Under the pieces are notes generated by a model, which was not told the DNA's origin, ran no database searches, and saw nothing but the letters and a program-made list of their open reading frames with translations. From Prevotella sp. khp7 (GTDB lineage: Bacteria; Bacteroidota; Bacteroidia; Bacteroidales; Bacteroidaceae), in NCBI RefSeq assembly GCF_900109055.1, contig NZ_FOIV01000001.1:540682-604681 (forward strand): a stretch of 64,000 nt of DNA, written 5' to 3'. The translations under genes and the position numbers were made by a program. Positions within the stretch are counted from its first letter, which is position 1; every line of letters begins with the position of its first letter. Positions 25,852 to 37,543 of this stretch are shown in pieces.

Positions 25852-25888
25852 CATCTTAATTCTTAGTTGTTGTTCTTTCAACGTCAGC

Positions 25889-26455
25889 TTATGCCTCAGC
25901 AGGAGCAGCCTCTTCAGCAGCAGCCTCAGCGGGAGCCTCAGCAGCAGCGGCCTCAGCAGCCTTTGCAGCCTCTTCCTCAGCCTTAGCAGCAGCCTCGGCA
26001 GCCTTCTTGTCAGCTACCTTCTTGGCAATAGCCTCGTTAACGGCCTTCTCTGCCTTCAGTGCGTTGGCAGCAGCTTCCTTCTTAGCCTTCAGCTCATCCT
26101 CACGAACCTTGTCGAGACCCTTCTGCTTGTCAGCCTTCCAGGCATCGAACTTCTTCTGTGCGGCAGCCTCGTCGAAAGCGCCCTTCTTCACGCCACCACG
26201 CAGGTGCTTCATCAGGTAAACGCCCTCACGGCTCAGAATGTTACGTACTGTGTCTGTGGGCTGGGCACCAGTCTCAACCCAATAAAGCGCACGGTCGAAA
26301 TTCAAGTCTACTGTGGCAGGATTGGTGTTAGGATTGTAAGTACCAATCTTCTCAGTAAATCTACCATCTCGTGGTGCACGAGCGTCGGCGATAACGATGC
26401 TGTAGAAAGCATAACCTTTGCGACCACCGCGCTGCAATCTGATCTTTGTTGCCAT
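25889..26455 (-). CDS. rpsP: 30S ribosomal protein S16 with long C-terminal tail
   Basis: 188 residues. The first 80 are S16 proper, beginning [20 protein letters not shown] with [23 protein letters not shown] conserved region. The rest is a charged helix followed from about residue 145 by a tail of almost only Ala and Glu with a few Lys and Pro. Such long tails are usual in Bacteroidota S16 but absent in E. coli (82 residues). Monocistronic, with a TACCTTTG box at 26518-26525. Confidence 0.96.
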   Translation of the reverse strand: MATKIRLQRGGRKGYAFYSIVIADARAPRDGRFTEKIGTYNPNTNPATVDLNFDRALYWVETGAQPTDTVRNILSREGVYLMKHLRGGVKKGAFDEAAAQKKFDAWKADKQKGLDKVREDELKAKKEAAANALKAEKAVNEAIAKKVADKKAAEAAAKAEEEAAKAAEAAAAEAPAEAAAEEAAPAEA

Positions 26456-26517
26456 AAATGCTTAATTTTTTAATTGTTAAATTTGAATTTCATGCTCTTA
26501 ACTCGTAAAAGCGGGTG

Positions 26518-26525
26518 CAAAGGTA
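26518..26525 (-). promoter_or_regulatory. -7 box of rpsP
   Basis: TACCTTTG on the minus strand, leaving a leader of about 55-60 nt. Confidence 0.6.
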
Positions 26526-26568
26526 CGAATAAAATAACAAATAAACAAGTAATTATGAAAATATTTAG

Positions 26569-26576
26569 TATCTTTG
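26569..26576 (+). promoter_or_regulatory. -7 box of the stand-alone glycosyltransferase
   Basis: TATCTTTG ends 8 nt before the ATG at 26585, predicting a nearly leaderless transcript and ruling out the longer upstream reading frame. Confidence 0.65.
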
Positions 26577-26584
26577 CCAGCGAA

Positions 26585-27505
26585 ATGAGCAAAATCACAG
26601 AATTATCAATACTGATTCCGAACTACAACACGGTTTGTCTGCCGTTAGTACAGCAGTTGCAGGCTCTTCTGCAGGCGACTTTCATTCCCTACGAGATCCT
26701 TGTAGGCGACGACGGCTCCGACAACAAAGAGACAATTGCCTCTAACCTCCCCATCTCCTCGCTCAGCAACTGCCAATACATCCTGCGTGAGCAGAACGTC
26801 GGGCGTGCGGCCATCCGCAACTTCCTGGCCCAGAAAGCCCAATATAGCTTCCTATTGTTTATCGATAGCGACATGACGGTGCTCAACAACCAGTTCATCA
26901 CACGCTACCTGAAATGTCCCTGCCTGGGCGTTATCTGCGGGGGCGTGAGCATTCACGGCGACGAAGAATGCCTGAAGGACCGTTCGGTTTCCAGCCGTTT
27001 GCAAGGCAAGAACCTGCGCTACCTCTACGAGAAGGCCGAAGAGAACAAGCACATCGCGAGCCAGCGACAGGCTTCTCCTTATCAGCATCTGCACACAGCC
27101 AACCTGCTCATTCGCCGCGAAGTGATGCTTCAGCATCCTTTCGATGAGCGGTTCCGCCATTATGGCTACGAGGACGTGCTGCTTGGAAAGGCTCTCCGAC
27201 AGCATCGTATACCAATCACTCATATAGATAATCCGTTGGGATTTTGCACATTCGAGACCAATGCCGACTTCGTGAGCAAGACGGAAGAAGGCCTTCGCAC
27301 CCTATACACCTTCCAGTCTGAGCTGAAAGGCTACTCGCGACTGCTGACACTGGTCTCTGGCATCCATATCCCCCTCATCCTGTCAATCATCCGATTGGGA
27401 CATCGTCTCTTTCACAGAATAGAAAGGCGAAACCTCTGTGGCCCCCACCCGTCTCTGCTTATCTTCAAACTCTATCGCCTTGGTTACTTTCTGTCGCTCC
27501 GCTGA
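26585..27505 (+). CDS. Family 2 glycosyltransferase, cytoplasmic
   Basis: 306 residues. Motifs are LSILIPNYNTVCLPL, VGDDGSDN, NVGRAAIRNFLA and FIDSDMTVLNN, then GYEDVLLGKAL, the galactosyltransferase-type C-terminal acceptor motif. It is separated from the main glycan operon by rpsP and has its own promoter. The downstream 380 bases up to the terminator at 27887-27934 form an unusually long 3' region holding a 22-bp-period array. Confidence 0.88.
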   Translation: MSKITELSILIPNYNTVCLPLVQQLQALLQATFIPYEILVGDDGSDNKETIASNLPISSLSNCQYILREQNVGRAAIRNFLAQKAQYSFLLFIDSDMTVLNNQFITRYLKCPCLGVICGGVSIHGDEECLKDRSVSSRLQGKNLRYLYEKAEENKHIASQRQASPYQHLHTANLLIRREVMLQHPFDERFRHYGYEDVLLGKALRQHRIPITHIDNPLGFCTFETNADFVSKTEEGLRTLYTFQSELKGYSRLLTLVSGIHIPLILSIIRLGHRLFHRIERRNLCGPHPSLLIFKLYRLGYFLSLR

Positions 27506-27636
27506 GTCCTTGCGTTCCAAGCCTTTTCAAGAGCCCATGATTATTATTGACAAAGCGCCTCGTGAGAATCGCGTCTTTGTCACCAAGCCATCCACAGACC
27601 GCAAATACGCGAGTTTTGGAGCGTTTTTATAAGTCG

Positions 27637-27882
27637 CTGATAACGTGCCTGTTACGGAAAAAGGCAATTTCCAATTCCCGTTAAGATAGTTTCTTTCACA
27701 ACAAAACAAGTTGTTTTGTACTCGAAAAGACTATCTCTTTCACCTTTGGAGGCTATCTCTACAAAAGTAAAACAAATTGTTTTACCTGAAAAGACCCTAA
27801 GTTTGCCATAAGGAAACCCATAGTTTGCCGTAATGAAACCCTAAGTTTGCTTACGACAAACCCGTTTCTTGTCGGTAATAAA
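27637..27882 (+). repeat. Degenerate 22-bp-period repeat array A
   Basis: Cut into 22-base units from 27637, eleven consecutive units keep an A-rich first four bases (often GAAA or AAAA) and a T-rich block near positions 10-14. The best copies begin at 27791, 27813 and 27835 and share CCCTAAGTTTGC or CCCATAGTTTGC. Two 19-bp palindromes, ACAAAACAA-G-TTGTTTTGT (27701-27719) and GTAAAACAA-A-TTGTTTTAC (27767-27785), are exactly 66 bases (3 units) apart; CTATCTCT recurs 22 bases apart at 27731 and 27753. Confidence 0.75.
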
Positions 27883-27886
27883 CATT

Positions 27887-27934
27887 AAAAGCGCCTCCCG
27901 CTGCTCTAGATTGAGCAAATCAGAAGGCGCTTTT
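27887..27934. terminator. Bidirectional terminator
   Basis: AAAAGCGCCT (27887-27896) pairs with AGGCGCTTTT (27925-27934); a small inner stem GCTC/GAGC is in the loop. The plus strand continues in T; the minus strand also ends in T (AAAA of the left arm), so it can end both the glycosyltransferase and the convergent secreted-protein transcripts. Confidence 0.75.
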
Positions 27935-27990
27935 TTATGTATCTATTCTTTACAATCCTGCAAAGGAGTCTTCCCTTTATCCCTGGTCAA

Positions 27991-28470
27991 CTACTGTGCC
28001 AAATCGAAAGGAATGACCGAGAATGTAAGCTTCTCGTAACCCTCGAAGTCGTCGAACTGAACCTGGAAATTCTCATACTGATAGTAGTTACCACCAGTAT
28101 TGTGAGTATCCTTAATAGAGTTACTCTTGGCCAATGTGTTGAGAATCTGGTTGTATACAACCTTATCGTTCTTCTCGTCCTCAATCTGAATAGCCATAGA
28201 AGTAACATAGCCGTTCTCGATCTTGTATGTATATTCACCAGCAGCATAAAGCTGGAAAGCGTCAGTCTCGAGAATAGTCTCTAGCTCACCCACCTCATTC
28301 TCAAGGTCCTCTTTTGACCAATTCACATAGTTAATAGGCTCGAGATTCTCGTCGAGCTTAATATAGGTGGTGTCACAATCGTTGGTGACATTCGTCTCCT
28401 CTGCATAAGTCATAGTAGCACCCGCCAGTAAAGCGAGCATCAAAATCGTAATCTGCTTTTTCATTTTCAT
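27991..28470 (-). CDS. Secreted protein of unknown function
   Basis: 159 residues. Signal peptide MKMKKQITILMLALLAGATMTYA, cleaved after about residue 23. The mature part is acidic and rich in N, Y and E, with no motif I recognise; predicted beta strands around EYTYKIENGYVTSMAIQI. Likely periplasmic or exported. A TACCTTTG box at 28495-28502 gives it its own promoter. Confidence 0.8.
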   Translation of the reverse strand: MKMKKQITILMLALLAGATMTYAEETNVTNDCDTTYIKLDENLEPINYVNWSKEDLENEVGELETILETDAFQLYAAGEYTYKIENGYVTSMAIQIEDEKNDKVVYNQILNTLAKSNSIKDTHNTGGNYYQYENFQVQFDDFEGYEKLTFSVIPFDLAQ

Positions 28471-28494
28471 TTCAAATCATCTCTTTTTCCGCTG

Positions 28495-28502
28495 CAAAGG
28501 TA
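28495..28502 (-). promoter_or_regulatory. -7 box of the secreted-protein gene
   Basis: TACCTTTG on the minus strand, 24 nt before the ATG at 28470. Confidence 0.6.
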
Positions 28503-28554
28503 CTAATTTATAAGGTATACACCAACTCTTTTTGGCAAAAAATTCATAAAATAT

Positions 28555-28597
28555 CCACTTATGGCCGACTTTTTGACAAAAGTCAAGCCATAAGTGG
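28555..28597 (-). terminator. Long hairpin after the beta-galactosidase gene
   Basis: CCACTTATGGC (28555-28565) pairs with GCCATAAGTGG (28587-28597), and inside it GACTTTT/AAAAGTC pairs again, so almost the whole 43 nt folds. On the minus strand it is followed by ATATTTTATG and later TTTTTT, an imperfect T tract. Most likely the beta-galactosidase terminator. Confidence 0.6.
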
Positions 28598-28636
28598 TAT
28601 CATTTTGCTCACAGAATGAGCTATTCAGAGTGCAAA

Positions 28637-32397
<3,761 letters not shown>

Positions 32398-32414
32398 AGC
32401 GCTGGTTTTGGATG

Positions 32415-32422
32415 CAAAAGTA
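32415..32422 (-). promoter_or_regulatory. -7 box of DUF2461-lacZ transcript
   Basis: TACTTTTG on the minus strand, 17 nt before the ATG at 32397; half of a divergent pair with the nth box. Confidence 0.6.
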
Positions 32423-32455
32423 CAAAAAATATTTGGGAATCTGCAATTATTTACG

Positions 32456-32463
32456 TACTTTTG
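32456..32463 (+). promoter_or_regulatory. -7 box of nth, close to the start codon
   Basis: TACTTTTG ends 7 nt before the ATG at 32471, so the mRNA is predicted to have almost no leader. It excludes a longer upstream reading. Confidence 0.6.
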
Positions 32464-32470
32464 CAATAAG

Positions 32471-33121
32471 ATGAGAAAAGAAGAAAGATACGATAGGATA
32501 TTGGCATACTTCCGTGAACAAATGCCAAACGTGAATACCGAACTGGAGTTTGGTAGTATTTTCCAGTTGTTAGTAGCAGTTGTACTGAGTGCGCAATGTA
32601 CAGACAAGCGCATTAATCAAGTCACACCCGAGTTATTCAGACATTATCCCGATGCCAGAAGCATGGCTATGGCTGAGCCCGAAGACATCTTAGATTATAT
32701 CCGCAGCGTGTCCTATCCTAACGCAAAAGCAAGTCATTTGGTGGAAATGGCCAGGACTCTTGTAGAGAAACACAATGGCGAAGTTCCTTCTGACATGAAT
32801 GCTTTACTCGACCTGCCTGGCGTAGGCAGAAAGACCGCTAACGTGATTCAGAGCGTGGCGTTCGGAAAGTCGGCACTCGCTGTCGACACACATGTCTATC
32901 GTGTAGCCCATCGTTTAGGGTTGGTCGATAAATACGACAATACCCCTTATAAGGTTGAACAGAAACTTATCAAGTACATTCCTGAGAAGGATATCCCCGA
33001 TGCCCATCACTGGCTATTGCTCCATGGGCGATATGTATGTACATCAAGAAAGCCACACTGTGAAAAGTGTGGCCTTGAAGATATCTGTCCTAAACTCATT
33101 GAGGGCTCTAAATTAGGATAA
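32471..33121 (+). CDS. nth: Endonuclease III
   Basis: 216 residues. Removes oxidised pyrimidines from DNA and cuts the abasic site. The helix-hairpin-helix is LPGVGRKTANV with catalytic K121, and the second catalytic residue is D139 in AVDTHVYR, equivalent to E. coli K120 and D138. The [4Fe-4S] ligands C190, C197, C200 and C206 have the C-x6-C-x2-C-x5-C spacing. Its stop directly abuts the stop of the convergent membrane gene. Confidence 0.95.
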   Translation: MRKEERYDRILAYFREQMPNVNTELEFGSIFQLLVAVVLSAQCTDKRINQVTPELFRHYPDARSMAMAEPEDILDYIRSVSYPNAKASHLVEMARTLVEKHNGEVPSDMNALLDLPGVGRKTANVIQSVAFGKSALAVDTHVYRVAHRLGLVDKYDNTPYKVEQKLIKYIPEKDIPDAHHWLLLHGRYVCTSRKPHCEKCGLEDICPKLIEGSKLG

Positions 33122-34534
33122 TCAATTTCTCTGATAGATGTCCTGTGACTCATCATTAAGAGGACGGAAGGGCGACATGTCGTATTGTTTCGTGAACTTC
33201 GAGAATCGGGTGATAATATAATAATCACAATCTACCTCTCCAGGCATCACAACCTTCGATGGGTCGTCATCATCTATTTGTAATACAAAACGATTGGGAT
33301 AGCCGTCTTTCTGTGCCTCATTCCTTAATGCACCATATTCATACAGGTAACGGAAGTCTGGATTCATCCAATAATCCACGAACAACTTATCGTAAGAACT
33401 GTTCTGTTTCAATTCGGTAAATTCCAGAAAAGTCTTCGTGTCAATATTGGTCGAACCAAGTTCTGACAACGGCGTCGTGCGGCAAACCTGCATCAAACAG
33501 AACAGCACAAACACTTTAATATACGAATGGACTGGAATAATTAGGAAGAAACGCTCTACGAGAGCGATAGTCAGCACCACCGTCAATGCCATAGAACCGC
33601 GAACGTCCAAAGGGAATATCCTCAGCAGAGAAAGAAGACAATATACCAAAAATACCACTAAAAAGAGTGATTGACTGGGAAGCACCACCACACCTTTCTT
33701 ATAATCATATATCACCAATAAGGCATTCAGTGCTCCAAATAAGAACAATGGTGTTAACCATGCATGAGCACTTGACCCTAAGTAGAGATAAGATTCAGCA
33801 GAACCTGCAGGGTTCTGATGCATCAACATCACAACCAGCACAACCAGTAAGACTACTATCAAAGGAACCGCATAATATGCCAATCTGGCTACCAGCTTAC
33901 CAAACGATAATCTCTCATGCAACAAGCCCAAAAAGATCCACAAAGATACGCCAATGACAAAAACAACGAAATCGTAACGTGAGAGACTGAATACTGACAA
34001 CCAAATCCCCAAAACTAGCAGGAAACGCTTTGTCAAGAGAACCGAATGAAACCTTATCAGATAGACGGCTCCCACAACGCCACACATCTCCATAGTATAA
34101 CCACGTACCTCGCCCATCTCATTAGCTGTTACTTCCCATAAAAACAAGAGTGTTGTCAGGAAAGCTGCTTCCAAAATGTTCTTACTCGACTTATAGGTAT
34201 AGAGAAACACAACACTCGCAAAACCAAGGAAAAACAGATAAGGAAGCAAACGTAGGAAAAGCGTACTGCTATCATTAATCAGTAACCAAAAATACAGAAG
34301 TACAGAAAAGCCTCCTGGATCGAGATTGTAATGACGATTATTCTCTATCACATCGCTCAAACCTCCAGATGCAGCATATACCTCTGAATAATGATTCAGT
34401 CCTTTCGATATCCAGAACTGTCCCGACTCGTCGAACCACAGCCAGGGATTACGAAGAGCATTATATGAAAACACAGCAATGACAGCCACACAGACTATCA
34501 AGGTCATCATCGTTAGGATTCTCTTAGTCAACAT
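33122..34534 (-). CDS. Polytopic membrane protein, GT-C glycosyltransferase-like
   Basis: 470 residues with about ten to twelve membrane helices. After the first helix the sequence NPWLWFDESGQFW places an Asp-Glu in the first extracytoplasmic loop, as in GT-C enzymes that use lipid-linked sugars (ArnT or PMT types). It is coupled by an 11-nt overlap to a dolichyl-phosphate-sugar synthase-like GT2, and then GtrA: this three-gene set is the classical way to make, flip and transfer a polyprenyl-phosphate sugar to a surface glycan. Substrates are unknown. Confidence 0.7.
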   Translation of the reverse strand: MLTKRILTMMTLIVCVAVIAVFSYNALRNPWLWFDESGQFWISKGLNHYSEVYAASGGLSDVIENNRHYNLDPGGFSVLLYFWLLINDSSTLFLRLLPYLFFLGFASVVFLYTYKSSKNILEAAFLTTLLFLWEVTANEMGEVRGYTMEMCGVVGAVYLIRFHSVLLTKRFLLVLGIWLSVFSLSRYDFVVFVIGVSLWIFLGLLHERLSFGKLVARLAYYAVPLIVVLLVVLVVMLMHQNPAGSAESYLYLGSSAHAWLTPLFLFGALNALLVIYDYKKGVVVLPSQSLFLVVFLVYCLLSLLRIFPLDVRGSMALTVVLTIALVERFFLIIPVHSYIKVFVLFCLMQVCRTTPLSELGSTNIDTKTFLEFTELKQNSSYDKLFVDYWMNPDFRYLYEYGALRNEAQKDGYPNRFVLQIDDDDPSKVVMPGEVDCDYYIITRFSKFTKQYDMSPFRPLNDESQDIYQRN

Positions 34535-35252
34535 GTCTCAGATTCTTATTGATTGTATAGAAGTCGTTCAGCGCCTTGCGACCAATCTTTACGATGCGCT
34601 TCATATTGATAGAGTTCACCCCTCCCTGACGAGGTTTGAAAGTAATAGGATACCACTTGCATCGCTCATGCCATTTCACCGCAATAGCAGAGATGGCCAC
34701 ATTACAAAGGAAGTAGTCCTCTGGTATCACAGCCATGATACGTTTCAGACGCTCAACGTTCATCAGGCGGAAAGGCGTATTAGCATCGGTTACCCACACA
34801 TGGAACATCAGCCATACAACCATCTTCAGCACTTTAGTCACAAACACACGTGACATTCCATCCTGACGATTATTACGATTTCCAATTTGGAAATCATAAT
34901 CCTCCGCATGTTCAATCATTTGCCATATCTCATTGGGATTGGTCTGTCCGTCACTATCGGTTTGAAAAACGAAATCGGCTCCCTGTTCAATAGCATAACG
35001 ATATAGATAAAGCACGGTGGCACCATGTCCAGAGTTTGGTTTATCCAAGGGTATCAGCATAGGATACAACTCCCGTAGGCCCAACATCTTATGATATGTA
35101 TTGTCTTTGCTACCATCATTCGCAATGACAAGATGGCATTTGCAGTCATTACTATTCAAACGCTCTACCACAGGATACCATTCCTTAATAGTCGTTTCAA
35201 TGTTCTCCGCCTCATTATACGCAGGCATCACAATATACAAATTATTAATCAT
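34524..35252 (-). CDS. Polyprenyl-phosphate sugar synthase-like GT2
   Basis: 242 residues. Motifs are YIVMPAYNEAENIE, VIANDGSKDNT, NSGHGATVLYLYR and the DxD-type FQTDSDGQTN. It resembles dolichyl-phosphate mannose synthases and lacks the C-terminal membrane helices of GtrB, which can be supplied by the GtrA-like neighbour upstream. Overlaps GtrA by ATGA and the GT-C gene by 11 nt. Confidence 0.88.
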   Translation of the reverse strand: MINNLYIVMPAYNEAENIETTIKEWYPVVERLNSNDCKCHLVIANDGSKDNTYHKMLGLRELYPMLIPLDKPNSGHGATVLYLYRYAIEQGADFVFQTDSDGQTNPNEIWQMIEHAEDYDFQIGNRNNRQDGMSRVFVTKVLKMVVWLMFHVWVTDANTPFRLMNVERLKRIMAVIPEDYFLCNVAISAIAVKWHERCKWYPITFKPRQGGVNSINMKRIVKIGRKALNDFYTINKNLRHVD

Positions 35253-35662
35253 GCCGAAGTAGGTCTAAAAGTTATATACTTATTAATAACAAATTGTGCG
35301 ATAACCACCAATCCTATTGACAGCAGCTTAGAAACAATCTTATTCATCTCCAAACAATCAATACAGACATACAGAATCAGATTACTCATCAACATACCAC
35401 ACAAACCCACTGTGAAGAATATCAGCATTCGTTTAATAGTCTGATCTTTCACCTTGAAATTGTATGTCCGGTTTAAAGTAAAACTGGTAGTGATACCTGC
35501 AAGCACACTTACACAATTTGAAAACAGATAATGCCAATTAAATACATTGACGAACAATGTATAAAGAAGGAAGTCCAGTCCAGAAGAACAACTTCCAATA
35601 ATCCCATAAAGAATGAGATTACGATATTTTCGATATAAGTTCTTAATCAGATAACGTAACAT
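35249..35662 (-). CDS. GtrA-family membrane protein
   Basis: 137 residues with four membrane helices. NLILYGIIGSCSSGLDFLLY, then TLFVNVF at the N-terminus and FTLNRTYNFKV in the second loop are GtrA signatures; the family is thought to move polyprenyl-phosphate sugars across the membrane. Start 35662 (MLRYLIKN) fits a TACCTTTG box at 35681-35688; the earlier in-frame TTG lies inside that box. First gene of the three-gene glycan cassette. Confidence 0.9.
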   Translation of the reverse strand: MLRYLIKNLYRKYRNLILYGIIGSCSSGLDFLLYTLFVNVFNWHYLFSNCVSVLAGITTSFTLNRTYNFKVKDQTIKRMLIFFTVGLCGMLMSNLILYVCIDCLEMNKIVSKLLSIGLVVIAQFVINKYITFRPTSA

Positions 35663-35680
35663 GGATTGACCTTTGAGTTG

Positions 35681-35688
35681 CAAAGGTA
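35681..35688 (-). promoter_or_regulatory. -7 box of the gtrA cassette
   Basis: TACCTTTG on the minus strand, 18 nt before the ATG at 35662. Confidence 0.65.
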
Positions 35689-35741
35689 GTCATTATTATC
35701 CAAAAACTTCTTGTTTTTTACTGATTTTTTTCACAAAAAGA

Positions 35742-36185
35742 TTATTTCTTGGGCTGAGCCCTGTCTTTCTGTCCCCAGTTCCTGATGGCAAAGCGGTGGA
35801 AACGATTCTCCGCGATAATTACATCATAGACCTTCGAGGCAGGAATAACTTTAAAGAACTTATTATGGTAAGTCTGTAGGATTACCTTCTGTTCCAACTC
35901 CAGTTCGTCACGCTTCTGTACAGCTAACTTACATGCTGCTTCTTCTGCGGGTTTGTTTCTACCCAAATCCTTCATTTTCTGCCATACCACCCGTTGTTTG
36001 TGCTGCATCTCTCTGTACAAGGGGAAGAACTTAGCTGCCTCTTCAGGAGTCAGAGAAGCCTCCTTGGTGATAAACTGTTCCAAATCGGCTTGGAACTTCT
36101 CAGGTGAGAACTTCTGAGGATCATGCGCAAAAGCTGCCACTATTGACAGCAACACTACGACGACACTTAAAAAAAATCTTCTCAT
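35742..36185 (-). CDS. Periplasmic Spy/CpxP-like helical protein
   Basis: 147 residues. Signal peptide MRRFFLSVVVVLLSIVAAFA, then an almost all-helical, strongly charged mature part. The segment LTPEEAAKFFPLYREMQ resembles the LTxxQ-type motifs of Spy and related envelope chaperones, here in a form often seen behind ECF sigma factors in Bacteroidota. No heme or metal motif is present. It is the last gene of the sigma-factor operon, 13 nt after the anti-sigma-like gene. Confidence 0.7.
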   Translation of the reverse strand: MRRFFLSVVVVLLSIVAAFAHDPQKFSPEKFQADLEQFITKEASLTPEEAAKFFPLYREMQHKQRVVWQKMKDLGRNKPAEEAACKLAVQKRDELELEQKVILQTYHNKFFKVIPASKVYDVIIAENRFHRFAIRNWGQKDRAQPKK

Positions 36186-36198
36186 TTCATTCTAGCGT

Positions 36199-36573
36199 TT
36201 AGTTCTCTGATAAGTAGGCATAAATATCATGATTATCAAGCATCATGTAGTCAGCAGCTTCATCAATATAGGTATCTGCCTCATCCTGCTGCAAGACCTT
36301 CTGCGCCTGAACCTGAGTAGTAGCAGACTGCTCCGATGGCATGGCAAACCAAATCGTAGCACTGATAACAATTGCGCACACACTGGCTGCCGCATAGAAT
36401 ATTGGGCGTAACCAGATAGACTTTGCGCGAGGCTTCAACTCCTTCATTGCAGCAACAGGCTTTTCTGGAAGCTGCTGCATCATCTGAGCTGTAAAGTTGT
36501 CAAAATAACCATCAGGAACGCGAAACGCATTTCGCTTCCCAACCATGTCTTCTATGTACTTTTCTTCTTTCAT
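36199..36573 (-). CDS. Single-pass membrane protein, probable anti-sigma factor
   Basis: 124 residues. A cytoplasmic N-terminus of about 56 residues with VPDGYFDNFTAQMMQQLPE, a single membrane helix (about 57-78, IFYAAASVCAIVISATIWF), and an acidic periplasmic end. The layout and its place directly after the ECF sigma gene suggest an anti-sigma factor, although no ZAS motif (HxxxCxxC) is seen. Start 36573 (ATG) is preferred over a GTG at 36612 that would overlap the sigma gene. Confidence 0.7.
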   Translation of the reverse strand: MKEEKYIEDMVGKRNAFRVPDGYFDNFTAQMMQQLPEKPVAAMKELKPRAKSIWLRPIFYAAASVCAIVISATIWFAMPSEQSATTQVQAQKVLQQDEADTYIDEAADYMMLDNHDIYAYLSEN

Positions 36574-36604
36574 CGTATATATGACGTATCTATATTCAAA
36601 AGGT

Positions 36605-37144
36605 TTAATCACGCGCCTTAAAAAAATCTGAGATTTTCTTGACGGCTATGTGATACGAAGCTTTTAAGGCCCCCTCAGAGGTATTAAGCCTTAGACTCAT
36701 CTCACTATATTTCATATCCTCGAAGTAGCGCAACTGAAAAACCGTACGCTGCACATCAGGCAAAGATGCGATTGCTTCCTGAAGCAGGGCTTCAGCCTCA
36801 GAGCCATCGAAATAAGAATCGGCCATAAGCATATTCGCTACCGAAAGATCCTCATCAGCACCTGAGACCATATGTTTATTACGACGCAACTGATCCAGAC
36901 TCTCGTTGATAGCGATACGTGATAGCCAAGTAACTATTTTTGCATCGCCCTGAAAGTTTTCCAAGCCGTTCCAAGCTTTCAGAAAGGTATTCTGAAGCAC
37001 ATCGTTCGCATCGTCATGGGTCAAGACGATACGACGTATCTGCCAATAAAGCTGTTCGCTGTATTTTCTGACCAGCAATTCAAAGCCCCTACGCTGAGTA
37101 GAGGCATCAGAAAGCAACTGAAAAATCTGCTGATCTTCAATCAT
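36605..37144 (-). CDS. ECF-type RNA polymerase sigma factor
   Basis: 179 residues. Region 2 includes DDANDVLQNTFLKAWNGL and the DNA-melting segment; region 4 contains YFEDMKYSEMSLRLNTSEGA with the helix-turn-helix. There is no extra domain. It probably directs transcription of envelope functions under control of the membrane protein encoded next. It is 6 nt after the small secreted gene upstream, so likely expressed with it. Confidence 0.93.
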   Translation of the reverse strand: MIEDQQIFQLLSDASTQRRGFELLVRKYSEQLYWQIRRIVLTHDDANDVLQNTFLKAWNGLENFQGDAKIVTWLSRIAINESLDQLRRNKHMVSGADEDLSVANMLMADSYFDGSEAEALLQEAIASLPDVQRTVFQLRYFEDMKYSEMSLRLNTSEGALKASYHIAVKKISDFFKARD

Positions 37145-37150
37145 CGTACA

Positions 37151-37456
37151 TCAGTGTAAAGAAACCTTACGCACGACCTTGCCTACCTTAATAACATAAC
37201 AGCCCTTATTCAAATCCAACTCAATACGCTGGGCAGGACTATTTATCTGATATTCGGCAACCTTGCGGCCCGTCAGGGATATCACCTCAAGTTTTTGCCC
37301 CTCGGCGCCGCTCACGATAATAGTACGTCCCTCTGCGGCAATTGTCACCTCGCCATCCATCTGATCCACAGCCATCAATTCCATCATCACAGGAACCGAC
37401 AGAACTGGCATCGACAGCATGGTAAAAAACAATAGCGAGAGTACACTTTTCCTCAT
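37151..37456 (-). CDS. Small secreted protein with C-terminal sorting-type beta domain
   Basis: 101 residues. Signal peptide MRKSVLSLLFFTMLSMPVLS, a short linker, then a single domain IIVSGAEGQKLEVISLTGRKVAEY with NKGCYVIKVGKVVRKVSLH, which is the pattern of type IX secretion C-terminal sorting domains, where a GxYxv-KV motif ends the protein. Here nothing but the domain remains, so it may be a stand-alone derivative. It heads the sigma operon with a TATCTTTG box at 37480-37487. Start 37456 is chosen over a longer upstream reading. Confidence 0.7.
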   Translation of the reverse strand: MRKSVLSLLFFTMLSMPVLSVPVMMELMAVDQMDGEVTIAAEGRTIIVSGAEGQKLEVISLTGRKVAEYQINSPAQRIELDLNKGCYVIKVGKVVRKVSLH

Positions 37457-37479
37457 AAGCAATTCTATTATCGTCCGTG

Positions 37480-37487
37480 CAAAGATA
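37480..37487 (-). promoter_or_regulatory. -7 box of the sigma-factor operon
   Basis: TATCTTTG on the minus strand, 23 nt before the ATG at 37456. No different, ECF-type promoter was recognised. Confidence 0.6.
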
Positions 37488-37543
37488 GAACAATCTTTTG
37501 AAATAGCAAAATTTTTATGCAAAAAAGGCGGGTTTATAAACGT

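Larger units (their letters stand above)
27506..27990. other. Long intergenic region with repeat array
   Basis: No gene is supported. Up to about 27636 there is nothing recognisable. From 27637 to 27882 lie degenerate 22-bp-period repeats, then a terminator. A 64-codon frame running from 27438 into this region overlaps the glycosyltransferase out of frame and looks spurious. Confidence 0.7.

Noticed and set aside
25811..26473. Long open frame on the plus strand across rpsP.
   Set aside because: Shadow of the Ala/Glu-rich S16 tail on the other strand; the real gene has clear S16 homology and its own promoter.
27791..27882. CRISPR array.
   Set aside because: Units are contiguous and degenerate with no invariant repeat plus unique spacers, and no cas gene is in the window.
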